From: Flavobacterium sp. Root935
GTDB lineage: Bacteria > Bacteroidota > Bacteroidia > Flavobacteriales > Flavobacteriaceae
DNA: 56,440 nucleotides
NCBI RefSeq assembly: GCF_001429295.1
Contig: NZ_LMJL01000012.1
Span: 813,277-869,716, forward strand
Direction of reading: 5' to 3'
Part shown: positions 33,851 through 43,121 of the stretch, in pieces
Numbering within the stretch: the first letter of the stretch is position 1
Layout of the letters: the number at the start of each line of letters is the position of its first letter
Notes under the pieces: generated by a model
What the model was told of the DNA's origin: nothing
The model's input: only the letters and a program-made list of their open reading frames with translations
The model's database searches: none
Program-made: the position numbers and the translations under genes

Positions 33851-35182
33851 TTAAATAAACACGCTTAGTATAAAATAAACCAACCCTGCCAAAATAGCTG
33901 AAATTGGAATCGTCAATATCCAAGCCCATATTAAACTTACGGTAACTCCCCAGCGAACTGCAGATACACGTTTTGTTAATCCAACACCAATAATAGATCC
34001 TGTAATGGTATGCGTTGTACTTACCGGGATTTTTAAATGCTCTGTAAAATAAAGCGTTAAAGCACCAGCAGTTTCAGCAGCAACACCTTCAAATGAACTT
34101 ACTTTTGTGATTTTAGAACCCATTGTTTTTACAATTTTCCATCCACCACTCAAAGTTCCCGCTGCAATTGCAGAATAACAGGCTAACGGAATCCAGCTTG
34201 GCATTACACCTTTAATACCTGCATCATCGTTTGGAAGCACAACATCTAACCAAGCGTCCATATGCACTCCTGGATTTGTATTGATATATACCGCAACCGC
34301 AGCAGCGATAATACCCATTACTTTTTGAGAATCATTTCCCCCGTGTCCTAAACTAAATGCTGCAGAAGATAATAATTGCATTTTTTTCAAAGCTGCATCT
34401 GCTTGATGTAGATTTAAGCTGCTAAATATTAAACAAAAAGCACTAACAGTTAGGATGATAAAAGCAACCAAAAACCATTTAATGTTATGAGCTTCAAAAG
34501 CTACACTCCAAAAATGAGAATCAAATCTTGGTTTTTCTATTTCAGAATATGGCACCATTTGACTGTAAACAAACCAAATAGTAGCAATCATTAAAAGTAC
34601 AGTGAAAATTTTAGGACCAATACTTTTACGAGAAGCATTTAACAACCAAATCGAAATTAAATATGAAGCTAATGCTCCTAATAATGGTGCAAGAACAATA
34701 AAGGCAATAATAATAAGAACACCCGAAGGCATTGCTCCGTCTTTTCCAGCTTTGTACCAGCTTACAATTTCATACCAATAATGTGTTGTTCCATCTTCAC
34801 CAACATAACCTGAGAAACCATGAACTGCAATAGCATGTGCTACAGCTGCTCCAGCAAAACCTCCAATTAATGTATGTGAAGAACTTGAAGGAATTCCAAG
34901 CCACCAAGTCAATAAATTCCAGCAAATTGCTGCAATTACACCGGCTAGAATTACAACCAGGTTAATTTCCATTGTGTGCGCTGTTTTAGCAACAGTATCT
35001 GCAACACCAAATCCGAAAACCCAATAAGCTAGAAAGTTAAAAAATGCTGCCCAAAGAACGGCCTGAAAAGGCGTCAAGACCTTTGTAGCAACAACAGTCG
35101 CTATAGCATTTGCTGCATCATGAAAACCATTGATGTAATCAAAAATTAAAGCTAATACTATAATTAATATAAGTAGCGTCAT
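33851..35182 (-). CDS. PiT family inorganic phosphate transporter
   Basis: This 443-residue inner membrane protein belongs to the PiT (PHO-4) family, which imports metal-phosphate complexes by proton symport. Both conserved halves are present: 'DYINGFHDAANAIATVVATKVLTP' near the N-terminus (the GFHDxAN signature) and 'AAFSLGHGGNDSQKVMGIIAAA' in the second half (the GxNDxxK signature). The second inverted-repeat motif 'HLKIPVSTTHTITGSIIGVGLTKR' is also clear. About ten to eleven hydrophobic segments are seen. The start is 30 bases downstream of the DUF47 gene, forming the common DUF47-PiT pair. Confidence 0.95.
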   Translation of the reverse strand: MTLLILIIVLALIFDYINGFHDAANAIATVVATKVLTPFQAVLWAAFFNFLAYWVFGFGVADTVAKTAHTMEINLVVILAGVIAAICWNLLTWWLGIPSSSSHTLIGGFAGAAVAHAIAVHGFSGYVGEDGTTHYWYEIVSWYKAGKDGAMPSGVLIIIAFIVLAPLLGALASYLISIWLLNASRKSIGPKIFTVLLMIATIWFVYSQMVPYSEIEKPRFDSHFWSVAFEAHNIKWFLVAFIILTVSAFCLIFSSLNLHQADAALKKMQLLSSAAFSLGHGGNDSQKVMGIIAAAVAVYINTNPGVHMDAWLDVVLPNDDAGIKGVMPSWIPLACYSAIAAGTLSGGWKIVKTMGSKITKVSSFEGVAAETAGALTLYFTEHLKIPVSTTHTITGSIIGVGLTKRVSAVRWGVTVSLIWAWILTIPISAILAGLVYFILSVFI

Positions 35183-35212
35183 AAAGTTATAACTTCAGAA
35201 TGAAAAATTGAA

Positions 35213-35857
35213 TTAAGAATGTTTTACAGAAATAGATTCTAGTATATTCGCAACACTCTTACATTTGTCTGTTGCTGATTCTAAAACAGATAACACCTCT
35301 TTATATTTAATAATATTTTTAGCGTCTGTTTCGTTTTCAAAAATTTCAAAAACTGCTTTGTTATAAACGTTATCAGACTTGTTTTCTAGTTTGTTGATTC
35401 TAGTACAAGCATCTTTAATGACTTTGAAATTCTGTAAATTTCTCAATTCTTTTACCGCGCTGTCAATGTTTTGACAAGCTTCAAGATTAATTTCTGTCAT
35501 CTTTCTGATAGATTTTGTAATCTTATCAACTTGATACAATCTCATACGGCTTGCAGCACCGTGTAGGTAATCTGCAACGTTGTCAATAGAAGTAATTAAG
35601 GTGTGAATATCTTCTCTATCAAATGGTGTAATAAAGTTTCTACTCAATTCCAAATTGGTTTGACGAGTAATGTCTTCACCTCTTTGCTCTAGTTCGTCAA
35701 TTTTTTGAAAAAGAACTTCTCTTTCTTTTAATGGTAAATTTACAGCTTCGTGTAAGTTAGAAGCTAATTCAATTAAATTGCTTGAAGCCTCTTCAAAAAG
35801 TGGAAAGAATTTTTTGTCTTTCGGCACTAAAAATTGGAAAATACTGTTTATTGACAT
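35213..35857 (-). CDS. DUF47 family (PhoU-like) protein
   Basis: This 214-residue soluble all-helical protein belongs to the DUF47 / TIGR00153 group, distant relatives of PhoU. Family blocks visible are 'FLVPKDKKFFPLFEEASSNLIELASNLHEAV' (about residues 9-39), 'EQRGEDITRQTNLELSRNFITPFDREDIHTLITSIDNVADYL' and the C-terminal 'YKEVLSVLESATDKCKSVANILESISVKHS'. The repeated Glu/Asp pairs fit PhoU-like metal clusters. The gene is immediately upstream of the PiT transporter, which it probably regulates. Its putative promoter overlaps the end of hutH. Confidence 0.93.
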   Translation of the reverse strand: MSINSIFQFLVPKDKKFFPLFEEASSNLIELASNLHEAVNLPLKEREVLFQKIDELEQRGEDITRQTNLELSRNFITPFDREDIHTLITSIDNVADYLHGAASRMRLYQVDKITKSIRKMTEINLEACQNIDSAVKELRNLQNFKVIKDACTRINKLENKSDNVYNKAVFEIFENETDAKNIIKYKEVLSVLESATDKCKSVANILESISVKHS

Positions 35858-35876
35858 TGTTTTATTTTTGATAGTG

Positions 35877-35884
35877 CAAAATTA
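35877..35884 (-). promoter_or_regulatory. Putative promoter (-7 box) of the DUF47-PiT operon
   Basis: On the minus strand this is TAATTTTG, an exact TAnnTTTG match, 20 bases upstream of the DUF47 ATG. A TTG lies 16 bases further upstream, inside the last codons or the immediate 3' flank of hutH. Confidence 0.5.
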
Positions 35885-35905
35885 CTTCAATAATATTTTG
35901 CAATG

Positions 35906-37420
35906 TTAAGCCATTGTTAACAAATCGTTTTCTATTTGGAAACTCTCCAAGAATAAAACCGTGTTTTCTATGTCATTATGTAAGATTCTATCTTCTTTGA
36001 CCAAAGGCACAACTTCTCTATAGCTATTCAAAAACATTTCGATAAAATCACTTGATTTTAGAGGCTCTCTATACGCAATTGCCTGCGAAGCATTCAATAA
36101 TTCGATTGCCAAAATACGCTCTAAATTATCTAAAACACGTAAGGCTTTTGTCGCTCCGTTGGCTCCCATACTTACATGATCTTCCTGTCCGTTGCTCGAA
36201 ACAATGCTGTCAACGCTTGATGGAGTTGCCAATTGTTTGTTTTGACTTGCGATACTTGCAGCAGTATATTGCGGAATCATGAAACCTGAATTTAATCCTG
36301 GATTATCTACCAAAAATGCAGGAAGATTACGCTGTCCAGAAATTAATTGGTACGTTCTTCTTTCAGAAATACTTCCTAATTCTGCTAAAGCAATTGCCAT
36401 AAAATCAAGAGCTAATGCTAAAGGCTGACCGTGGAAGTTTCCTCCAGAAATAATCTGATCGGCTTCTATAAATATATTAGGATTGTCTGTAACCGAGTTA
36501 ATTTCGGTCTTGAAAACCTTTCTAACATAATCAATCGCATCTTTTGAAGCGCCGTGAACCTGAGGCATACAACGGAAAGAATAAGGATCCTGAACGTGTT
36601 TCTTTTCTTGAGCGATAATTTCACTTCCTTCCAAAAACTCAGTAATACGCTGTGCGGTTACAATTTGTCCTTTGTGCGGACGTATATAATGTATCAATTC
36701 GTTGAATGGCTCAATTCTTCCATCAAAACCTTCCAAAGAAATAGTTCCAATTAAATCTGCCAGATACGAATATTTGTAGGCTTTAATTAAAATATGAGCT
36801 CCGTATGCACTCATAAACTGAGTTCCGTTTAGCAAAGCCAAACCTTCTTTGGACTGCAGAACAATTGGTTCCCAATTAAAATGTTTCAAAACTTCTGCTG
36901 AAGCTGTTTTTTTCCCTTCAAAAAGTACAATTCCTTCTCCTATTAAAGGTAAAGATAAATGTGCTAAAGGTGCTAAATCTCCAGAAGCTCCTAGAGAACC
37001 CTGCGTATAAATTATAGGTAAAATATCATTGTTGTAGAAATCTACTAAACGCTCTAAAGTTTTCAATTGAACACCAGAATGTCCATAACTTAAAGATTGG
37101 ATTTTTAGCAAAAGCATCATCTTCACAATTTCAGACGGCACTTCTTCTCCCGTTCCGCACGCATGAGATTTTACTAAATTTTCCTGAAGCTTAGATAAGT
37201 TTTCATTAGAAATCTTTACATTACAAAGTGATCCAAAACCTGTATTGATTCCGTAAATTGGCTCAGAATGTGATGCCATTTTCTTATCAAGATAATCACG
37301 GCATTTTTGAACGTTTACTTTTGCTTCTTCAGATAATTCAAGTGTTTTATTATAAGATAAAATTTCTTGTAAGGTTTCTAAAGTTATAGTTTCAGTACTT
37401 ATATAATGGATTTCTCTCAT
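35906..37420 (-). CDS. hutH: Histidine ammonia-lyase
   Basis: HutH deaminates histidine to urocanate, the first step of histidine breakdown. The 504-residue protein contains the Ala-Ser-Gly triad (145-147) in 'GSLGASGDLAPLAHLSLPL', which forms the MIO cofactor. Tyr56 in 'IYGINTGFGSL' is the catalytic Tyr, and 'QEDHVSMGANGATKAL' is the conserved C-terminal motif. A longer in-frame start (TTG, adding four residues) exists; the ATG at 37420 is preferred. No hutU, hutI or hutG is seen in the window, so the rest of the pathway must be elsewhere. Related MIO enzymes act on Tyr or Phe; histidine is the most likely substrate, but this was not tested. Confidence 0.9.
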   Translation of the reverse strand: MREIHYISTETITLETLQEILSYNKTLELSEEAKVNVQKCRDYLDKKMASHSEPIYGINTGFGSLCNVKISNENLSKLQENLVKSHACGTGEEVPSEIVKMMLLLKIQSLSYGHSGVQLKTLERLVDFYNNDILPIIYTQGSLGASGDLAPLAHLSLPLIGEGIVLFEGKKTASAEVLKHFNWEPIVLQSKEGLALLNGTQFMSAYGAHILIKAYKYSYLADLIGTISLEGFDGRIEPFNELIHYIRPHKGQIVTAQRITEFLEGSEIIAQEKKHVQDPYSFRCMPQVHGASKDAIDYVRKVFKTEINSVTDNPNIFIEADQIISGGNFHGQPLALALDFMAIALAELGSISERRTYQLISGQRNLPAFLVDNPGLNSGFMIPQYTAASIASQNKQLATPSSVDSIVSSNGQEDHVSMGANGATKALRVLDNLERILAIELLNASQAIAYREPLKSSDFIEMFLNSYREVVPLVKEDRILHNDIENTVLFLESFQIENDLLTMA

Positions 37421-37754
37421 GACGTTTTTCAATTTAAGATGTCAAAATTCAACAAATCAATATTAAAAAGCAACATTTTATCACAATAATTAAAATTTGA
37501 ACAAATGCGATGAGATGCTTTTAACTTTTATTCAATTTTAAAAATCTGGCTTTTCACTGCTTTTTAATCATCTTTTCATTAAAAATCAATTCATTGTAAA
37601 GGCGTTATTAAAGAAATTTGTCTCTTCAAATATATCAAAACCTCAATTTAGCATATTTAATTTTAACAAATACTCAATATTGAATTATTGAGATTTGAAT
37701 TATTAAAATATTCGCAAAAAAGCTTTAAGAGTTTTTAATAGCCCTAAAAAACTG

Positions 37755-37762
37755 TACTTTTG
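37755..37762 (+). promoter_or_regulatory. Putative promoter (-7 box) of the thr leader
   Basis: TACTTTTG is an exact TAnnTTTG match ending 11 bases before the leader-peptide ATG, giving a very short 5' leader. The -33 region is only TTTT (37732-37735, spacer 19). Confidence 0.6.
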
Positions 37763-37773
37763 AAAAATCAAAA

Positions 37774-37875
37774 ATGAAAAGTAACAGCACAAAATATCAA
37801 TCTACAATGACAACTCCAACTCGAGTTGCAATTGCTGCTACCATTATTTCTACTACAACAACTACTACCCCTTAG
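37774..37875 (+). CDS. thrL: Threonine operon leader peptide
   Basis: A 33-codon open reading frame begins ATGAAAAGTAACAGCACA and ends with six consecutive Thr codons, a Pro codon and TAG. Of the 33 residues, 11 are Thr and 3 are Ile (one in the stretch 'VAIAATIIS', then the 'TTTTTT' run). This is the same logic as the E. coli thrL leader peptide, which is rich in Thr and Ile. The thrA start is 186 bases downstream, which leaves room for an attenuator. A shortage of charged tRNA-Thr would stall the ribosome on the Thr run. This frame is below the size cut-off of common ORF calls, so it is easily missed. Confidence 0.85.
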   Translation: MKSNSTKYQSTMTTPTRVAIAATIISTTTTTTP

Positions 37876-37920
37876 GGGTATACATTTTTACATATAATCC
37901 TAGGTTACCTATACTTTTTT
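37866..37920 (+). promoter_or_regulatory. Candidate thr attenuator region
   Basis: TACCCC and GGGGTA (37866-37871, 37875-37880) can form a 6-bp hairpin over the leader's stop codon. Further down, CTAGG-TTA-CCTA (37900 region) precedes CTATAC and six T residues (37915-37920), the expected end of an attenuator. I cannot draw a strong terminator by eye, so the exact structures remain open. Confidence 0.45.
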
Positions 37921-38061
37921 CTTGAAAGAAGAGAGTTATTGGATACATAAAAAACATTTACAAAAAGAAAAAAAAGTCGCAGTTTTCAGTTTCAGTTCAC
38001 AGTTATAATCTTTGAACCTTTGTTACTTAAAATCTTTGCACCTTATTAAAAAATATCAAAA

Positions 38062-40509
38062 ATGAAAGTATTAAAATTTGGCGGAACTTCGGTTGCCAAT
38101 GCTCAAAATATAAAACTCGTTCTCGAAATTATTAATCAAAAAGCTAAAAACGAAAGACTAGTTGTTGTAGTTTCTGCCCTTAGTAAAGTAACCGATTTAC
38201 TGCAGTTGGCTGCCGCAAAAGCTGCTGCAAATGATGAAGATTTTAGAAATATTGTTGCCGAAATCGAGAAAAAACATCTTGACACTCTTAAAGAACTTAT
38301 TCCAGTAAGCGAACAAAGCAGTTTGCTAAGCCACGTAAAAAGAATTATCAATCACTTAGAAACACTTTTAGACGGTTGTTTTTTATTGGGCGAATTATCT
38401 CCAAGAACTGCTGACACTATTTTAAGTTTTGGTGAATTACTTTCGTCATATATAATTGCTCAGGCTTATCAGCAAGTTGACAAAAATGCAGCTTACAAAG
38501 ATAGCCGTGAATTAATAAAAACAAATGCCGATTTTGGAAAAGCAGTTGTTAACTTCGAAGTTTCAAACAAATTGATTCAGGAATATTTTGCATCGAATGA
38601 ATCAAATATCAATATTTTACCTGGTTTTATTGCGCAGACTTTAGATGGAATTACTTCGACTTTAGGGCGCGGCGGATCTGATTATACTGCCGCAATTATC
38701 GCGGGAGCATTAGACGCGGACCAATTGGAAATCTGGACTGATGTAAACGGAATGTTTACTGCAAATCCAAAAATTGTAAAGCAGGCACAGCCAATTGCAA
38801 ACATCTCGTATCAGGAAGCGATGGAATTATCGCATTTTGGTGCTAAAGTTTTGTATCCGCCAACAATTCAGCCGGTTTTAAGAAAAAACATTCCGATTCT
38901 GATCAAAAATACATTTGAACCAGAAGCAGAAGGAACTTTAATTTCAGATCGTGTTTTAACAAAAGACACAGTTGTAAAAGGAATCAGCCATATTGATCAT
39001 ATTTCACTTCTGACTCTTGAAGGTCCTGGAATGATTGGAGTTGCGGGTTCGTCACGACGTTTGTTTGAAGTATTGTCTCAGGAAAAAATCAACGTTATTT
39101 TTATTACTCAGGCTTCTTCTGAACACTCTATTTGTATCGGAATTTTAAATTCGGATGCTGATAATGCCGAAGCTGCGATTAACAGAGCTTTTGAAATCGA
39201 AATTTCTCAGAATAAAATCGATCCTTGTTATGTAGAAAAAGATCTTTGCATTATTGCTTTGGTGGGCGAAAACATGAAAAACCACCAAGGATTGAGCGGC
39301 AGAATGTTCAGCACTTTAGGAAAAAACAACGTAAATATCCGTGCGATTGCGCAAGGTGCTTCTGAGAGAAATATCTCGACTGTAATTAACGAAAGAGACG
39401 TTAAAAAAGCATTGAATACGCTTCATGAAAACTTCTTCGAAGAAAACACTAAACAGCTGAATTTATTTGTAATGGGAGTTGGAAATGTGGGTGAAAAATT
39501 CATAGAACAAATTCACAGCCAGAAGAAATTCTTAAAAGATAATTTGAAGATCAATGTCCGCGTAATTGCTTTATCAAATTCAAGAAAAATGCTTTTTGAT
39601 GAAGACGGAATTTCATTAAAAGAATGGCAGTCGGCTTTAGATAACGGCGAAACTGCAAACGCAGCAGATTTTATCGCTCGTGCAAAAGAACTAAATTTAC
39701 GTAACAGTATTTTTGTGGATATTACAGCAAATGCAAGTGTTTCTGAAACATACGAGCAATTCTTAAAACAAAGTATGGCGGTTGTAACCTGTAACAAAAT
39801 TGCGTGTTCATCTGCTTACGACAATTATAAAAAACTAAAAAGCTTATCACGCCAGTACAACGCTCCGTTTTTGTTTGAAACGAATGTTGGTGCAGGACTG
39901 CCAATTATAGACACCGTAAAAAACTTAATTGCTTCTGGCGATAAAGTGCATAAAATTCAGGCGGTTTTATCGGGAAGTTTGAACTTCATTTTCAACAATT
40001 TCGATAAAGACAATTCTTTCCACGATGTGGTAAAAGAAGCTGGAGTGCAAGGTTTCACAGAGCCAGATCCAAAAATTGACTTAAGCGGAATCGACGTAGC
40101 GCGTAAAATCTTGATTCTTATTCGCGAAAGCGGTTACGAAATGGATATTGACGCCATCGCAAACGAATCGTTTTTGCCAGCAGAATGTTTAGCAACAACA
40201 AACAACGAAGATTTCTTTGCTTCGTTAATCAAACACGCTTCTCATTTTGAAGGTATTTATAATGAAGCTCTAGCCAAAGATTCAAGATTGAAATACGTAG
40301 CGCAATTCGAAAACGGAAAAGCAAGCGTTGGTCTGCAATTTATTCCAAAAGATCATCCTTTCTACAATTTGGAAGGAAAAGATAATATCGTTCTTTTCTA
40401 CACAGATCGTTACGTAGATCAGCCTTTATTAATCAAAGGAGCCGGAGCTGGAGCTGCAGTTACAGCATCAGGAATTTTTGCAGATGTAATTCGCATTGGA
40501 AATGTTTAG
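38062..40509 (+). CDS. thrA: Bifunctional aspartokinase / homoserine dehydrogenase
   Basis: ThrA catalyses the first and third steps from aspartate to threonine. The 815-residue protein is a true fusion. The aspartokinase domain (about residues 1-290) begins with 'MKVLKFGGTSVANAQNI', the KFGGTS catalytic motif. Tandem ACT domains (about 310-460) include 'LLTLEGPGMIGVAGSSRRLFEVLSQ', where threonine feedback inhibition usually acts. The homoserine dehydrogenase domain begins at about 466 with 'LNLFVMGVGNVGEKF' (NAD(P) binding) and includes 'GAGLPIIDTVKNLIASGDKV' and 'EAGVQGFTEPDPKIDLSGIDVARK'. The gene is first after the leader peptide, 147 bases before thrB. Confidence 0.97.
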   Translation: MKVLKFGGTSVANAQNIKLVLEIINQKAKNERLVVVVSALSKVTDLLQLAAAKAAANDEDFRNIVAEIEKKHLDTLKELIPVSEQSSLLSHVKRIINHLETLLDGCFLLGELSPRTADTILSFGELLSSYIIAQAYQQVDKNAAYKDSRELIKTNADFGKAVVNFEVSNKLIQEYFASNESNINILPGFIAQTLDGITSTLGRGGSDYTAAIIAGALDADQLEIWTDVNGMFTANPKIVKQAQPIANISYQEAMELSHFGAKVLYPPTIQPVLRKNIPILIKNTFEPEAEGTLISDRVLTKDTVVKGISHIDHISLLTLEGPGMIGVAGSSRRLFEVLSQEKINVIFITQASSEHSICIGILNSDADNAEAAINRAFEIEISQNKIDPCYVEKDLCIIALVGENMKNHQGLSGRMFSTLGKNNVNIRAIAQGASERNISTVINERDVKKALNTLHENFFEENTKQLNLFVMGVGNVGEKFIEQIHSQKKFLKDNLKINVRVIALSNSRKMLFDEDGISLKEWQSALDNGETANAADFIARAKELNLRNSIFVDITANASVSETYEQFLKQSMAVVTCNKIACSSAYDNYKKLKSLSRQYNAPFLFETNVGAGLPIIDTVKNLIASGDKVHKIQAVLSGSLNFIFNNFDKDNSFHDVVKEAGVQGFTEPDPKIDLSGIDVARKILILIRESGYEMDIDAIANESFLPAECLATTNNEDFFASLIKHASHFEGIYNEALAKDSRLKYVAQFENGKASVGLQFIPKDHPFYNLEGKDNIVLFYTDRYVDQPLLIKGAGAGAAVTASGIFADVIRIGNV

Positions 40510-40655
40510 TAAAGATGCAAAGGCTCAGAGGTGCAAAGGTTCAAAGTTTTTTTCCTTTGTCTCTTTGAATCTTTGAACCATTAAACCTAAAAATAAAAAA
40601 TTAGCAGCAAAGCCTTTGTTCCTTTGAACCTTTGCCACTTTGAACCTATTAACAA
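40510..40655. repeat. Dispersed repeat between thrA and thrB
   Basis: This space is filled by words of the form 'caaaggttcaaag' and, on the other strand, 'ctttgaacctttg' and 'ctttgaatctttgaacc'. They are partly complementary, and the same words occur upstream of thrA (37975-38045) and in the 12.2-12.5 kb duplication. No ORF lies here. Confidence 0.55.
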
Positions 40656-41579
40656 ATGACACAAATAAAACTATTTTGCCCAGCAACTATCGCAAACCTC
40701 TCATGCGGATTTGACGTACTCGGACTTTGCTTAGACAATGCGGGCGATGAAATGATTGTTCGAAAAGTAGATCAAAAAGGAGTTCGAATCACAAAAATTG
40801 TGGGTGCCGATTTGCCTTTAGAAACCGAGAAAAACGTTTCTGGAGTTGCAGCTTTGGCAATGCTTGAAACTCTAGACGAACTAGATTTTGGATTCGAAAT
40901 TGAAATTTACAAAAACATAAAAGCTGGAAGCGGAATCGGAAGCAGCGCTGCAAGCTCTGCTGGAGCGGTTTTCGGAATTAATGAATTATTAGGAAGACCT
41001 TATTCTCGTAAAGATTTGGTTCAGTTTGCGATGCAGGGCGAGAAATTAGCCAGCGGAAACGCGCATGCAGACAACGTTGCTCCTGCCCTTTTAGGCGGAT
41101 TTACTTTGGTAAGAAGTTATGCGCCGCTGGATATTATTAGAATTGACAGCCCAGAAGAATTGTACGCAACGGTGGTTCACCCGCAGATTGAATTGAAGAC
41201 TTCGGATGCACGTTCGGTTTTAAAACAAAATGTTTCCCTAAAAAGCGCCATTATGCAATGGGGAAATGTAGGCGGACTGGTTGCAGGTCTTTACACCAAA
41301 GATTACGATTTGATCGGAAGATCGCTTCATGACGAAATCGTTGAACCTTTAAGAAGTGTTTTAATTCCAGGTTTCGATTTAATCAAACAAACGGCTTACG
41401 AAAACGGCGCTTTAGGTTCTGGAATTTCAGGTTCTGGCCCATCAATTTTCGCACTAAGCAGAGGAAAAGAAACCGCAGACCAAATCGCAAAAGCCATGAG
41501 CGAAGTGTACGAAAAAATGAGTTTACCGTATGAAATTCACGTTTCGAAAATCAATCCCGACGGCGTAAGAATTATATAA
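40656..41579 (+). CDS. thrB: Homoserine kinase
   Basis: ThrB phosphorylates homoserine, the step between ThrA and ThrC. The 307-residue protein is a GHMP kinase: motif 1 'FCPATIANLSCGFDVLGLCLD' at the N-terminus, the phosphate loop 'KAGSGIGSSAASSAGAVFG' (about residues 88-106) and the C-terminal 'GALGSGISGSGPSIFALSRG' (about 250-269). The length is normal. It is the second gene of the thr operon, with a short repeat-bearing space on each side. It is soluble and cytoplasmic. Confidence 0.96.
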   Translation: MTQIKLFCPATIANLSCGFDVLGLCLDNAGDEMIVRKVDQKGVRITKIVGADLPLETEKNVSGVAALAMLETLDELDFGFEIEIYKNIKAGSGIGSSAASSAGAVFGINELLGRPYSRKDLVQFAMQGEKLASGNAHADNVAPALLGGFTLVRSYAPLDIIRIDSPEELYATVVHPQIELKTSDARSVLKQNVSLKSAIMQWGNVGGLVAGLYTKDYDLIGRSLHDEIVEPLRSVLIPGFDLIKQTAYENGALGSGISGSGPSIFALSRGKETADQIAKAMSEVYEKMSLPYEIHVSKINPDGVRII

Positions 41580-41583
41580 CACC

Positions 41584-41659
41584 AATTTCACGAATTACAC
41601 TAATTGATTTGTGCAATAATTTAAACGCAAAGAATTAGTGACAATCAGTGAAATTCGTG
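41584..41659. repeat. Inverted repeat between thrB and thrC
   Basis: CACGAATT, CACTAATT on the left (41590-41605) and AATTAGTG, AATTCGTG on the right (41633-41659) are complementary in the same nested order. It resembles a dispersed flavobacterial repeat built on 'aattcgtg' words. Confidence 0.6.
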
Positions 41660-41675
41660 TTCAAATAAACATACA

Positions 41676-42965
41676 ATGAAATACTACAGTTTAAACCACA
41701 ATGCCCCAAAAGTTTCTTTTCAAGAAGCTGTTATACAAGGATTAGCGAGTGATAAAGGATTATATTTTCCAGAAAGTATCACGGCTTTAGATCCTTCATT
41801 TTTTGATAAAATTGAAAGTTTAAGCCACGAGGAAATTGCCTTTGAAGCGATTAAACAATTCGTAGGAGATGAAATTCCTGCTTCAACATTAAAAGAAATT
41901 ATTGCCGAAACTTTAGTTTTTGATTTTCCTGTTGTGAAAGTCGAAGACGGAATCTATTCATTAGAATTATTTCACGGCCCGACAATGGCTTTTAAAGATG
42001 TTGGAGCGCGTTTTATGTCTCGTTGTTTGGGCTATTTCAATAAAGATAAAAAAGATGCTAAAAACACCGTTTTAGTAGCGACTTCTGGAGATACAGGCGG
42101 AGCGGTTGCCAGCGGATTTCTTGGCGTTGACGGCGTTGATGTTGTCATTCTATATCCGTCTGGAAAAGTGAGCGATATTCAGGAAAAACAATTGACAACT
42201 TTAGGGCAAAACATTAAAGCACTTGAAGTGAATGGTGTTTTTGACGATTGTCAGGATATGGTAAAAAAAGCATTTTTAGACGAAACTTTAGCGCACAAAA
42301 ACCTGACTTCGGCGAATTCTATTAATATTGCGCGCTGGTTACCACAGATGTTTTATTTCTTCTTTGCTTACAAAGCGCTAAAAAGCCAAAACAAACCTTT
42401 AGTTTTCTCTTGTCCTAGCGGAAACTTCGGGAATATCTGCGCGGGAATTATGGCAAAGAAATTAGGTTTGCCAATTGAACATTTCGTTGCTTCTACAAAC
42501 GTAAACGACACCGTACCAAGATTCTTAGAAAACGGAAAATACGACCCGAAACCTTCTAAAGCCACAATCTCTAACGCCATGGACGTTGGAAACCCAAGTA
42601 ACTTCATTAGAATTCAGGAATTGTACAATAACGATTTAAAAGCTTTCGAAAAAGATTTCTCTTCTTACAGTTATACTGACGAAGAAACGCTGGAAGCGCT
42701 AAATAAAATTTATAACACCGACGGATATATCGCAGAACCTCACGGCGCTGTTGGTTATTTAGGTTTGAAAAAAGAACTTCAAAAATACCCGAATGCCATT
42801 GGTATTTTCTTAGAAACAGCACATCCTATTAAATTCTTAGATGTTGTTGAACCGGCGCTAGGAATTACGCTTCCTATTCCTGCTCAAATTGAGAGTGTCA
42901 TTAATGAGGAGAAAGTTAGTGTGAGGATTGGCACTTATGAGGAATTGAAGGCTTTCTTGGAGTAA
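41676..42965 (+). CDS. thrC: Threonine synthase
   Basis: ThrC converts O-phosphohomoserine to threonine with pyridoxal phosphate. The 429-residue protein carries the cofactor Lys107 in 'LFHGPTMAFKDVGARFM' and the conserved 'LVATSGDTGGAVASGFLG' (about residues 126-143). 'FSCPSGNFGNICAGIMAKKLG' (about 247-267) is the phosphate-binding loop. The N-terminus 'MKYYSLNHNAPKVSFQEAVIQGLASDKGLYFPE' is typical of the long ThrC form. It closes the thrA-thrB-thrC order and is followed by a terminator. Confidence 0.96.
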   Translation: MKYYSLNHNAPKVSFQEAVIQGLASDKGLYFPESITALDPSFFDKIESLSHEEIAFEAIKQFVGDEIPASTLKEIIAETLVFDFPVVKVEDGIYSLELFHGPTMAFKDVGARFMSRCLGYFNKDKKDAKNTVLVATSGDTGGAVASGFLGVDGVDVVILYPSGKVSDIQEKQLTTLGQNIKALEVNGVFDDCQDMVKKAFLDETLAHKNLTSANSINIARWLPQMFYFFFAYKALKSQNKPLVFSCPSGNFGNICAGIMAKKLGLPIEHFVASTNVNDTVPRFLENGKYDPKPSKATISNAMDVGNPSNFIRIQELYNNDLKAFEKDFSSYSYTDEETLEALNKIYNTDGYIAEPHGAVGYLGLKKELQKYPNAIGIFLETAHPIKFLDVVEPALGITLPIPAQIESVINEEKVSVRIGTYEELKAFLE

Positions 42966-42989
42966 CCAAATTAATATATTTTACATTAT

Positions 42990-43027
42990 AAAACGACTGA
43001 GATTTTTTCAGTCGTTTTGTTTTTTCA
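42990..43027 (+). terminator. Terminator of the thr operon
   Basis: AAAACGACTGA (42990-43000) pairs exactly with TCAGTCGTTTT (43008-43018), then a T tract follows. It lies 25 bases after thrC. Confidence 0.9.
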
Positions 43028-43121
43028 ACCAATTCTACTTTTCAAAGCTTTCATTAGATTTGTTTTCTTCCCAAAAATAATTATTCTCCATCAAGCTTAA
43101 AATCTAGTAAGAAAAAACTAT

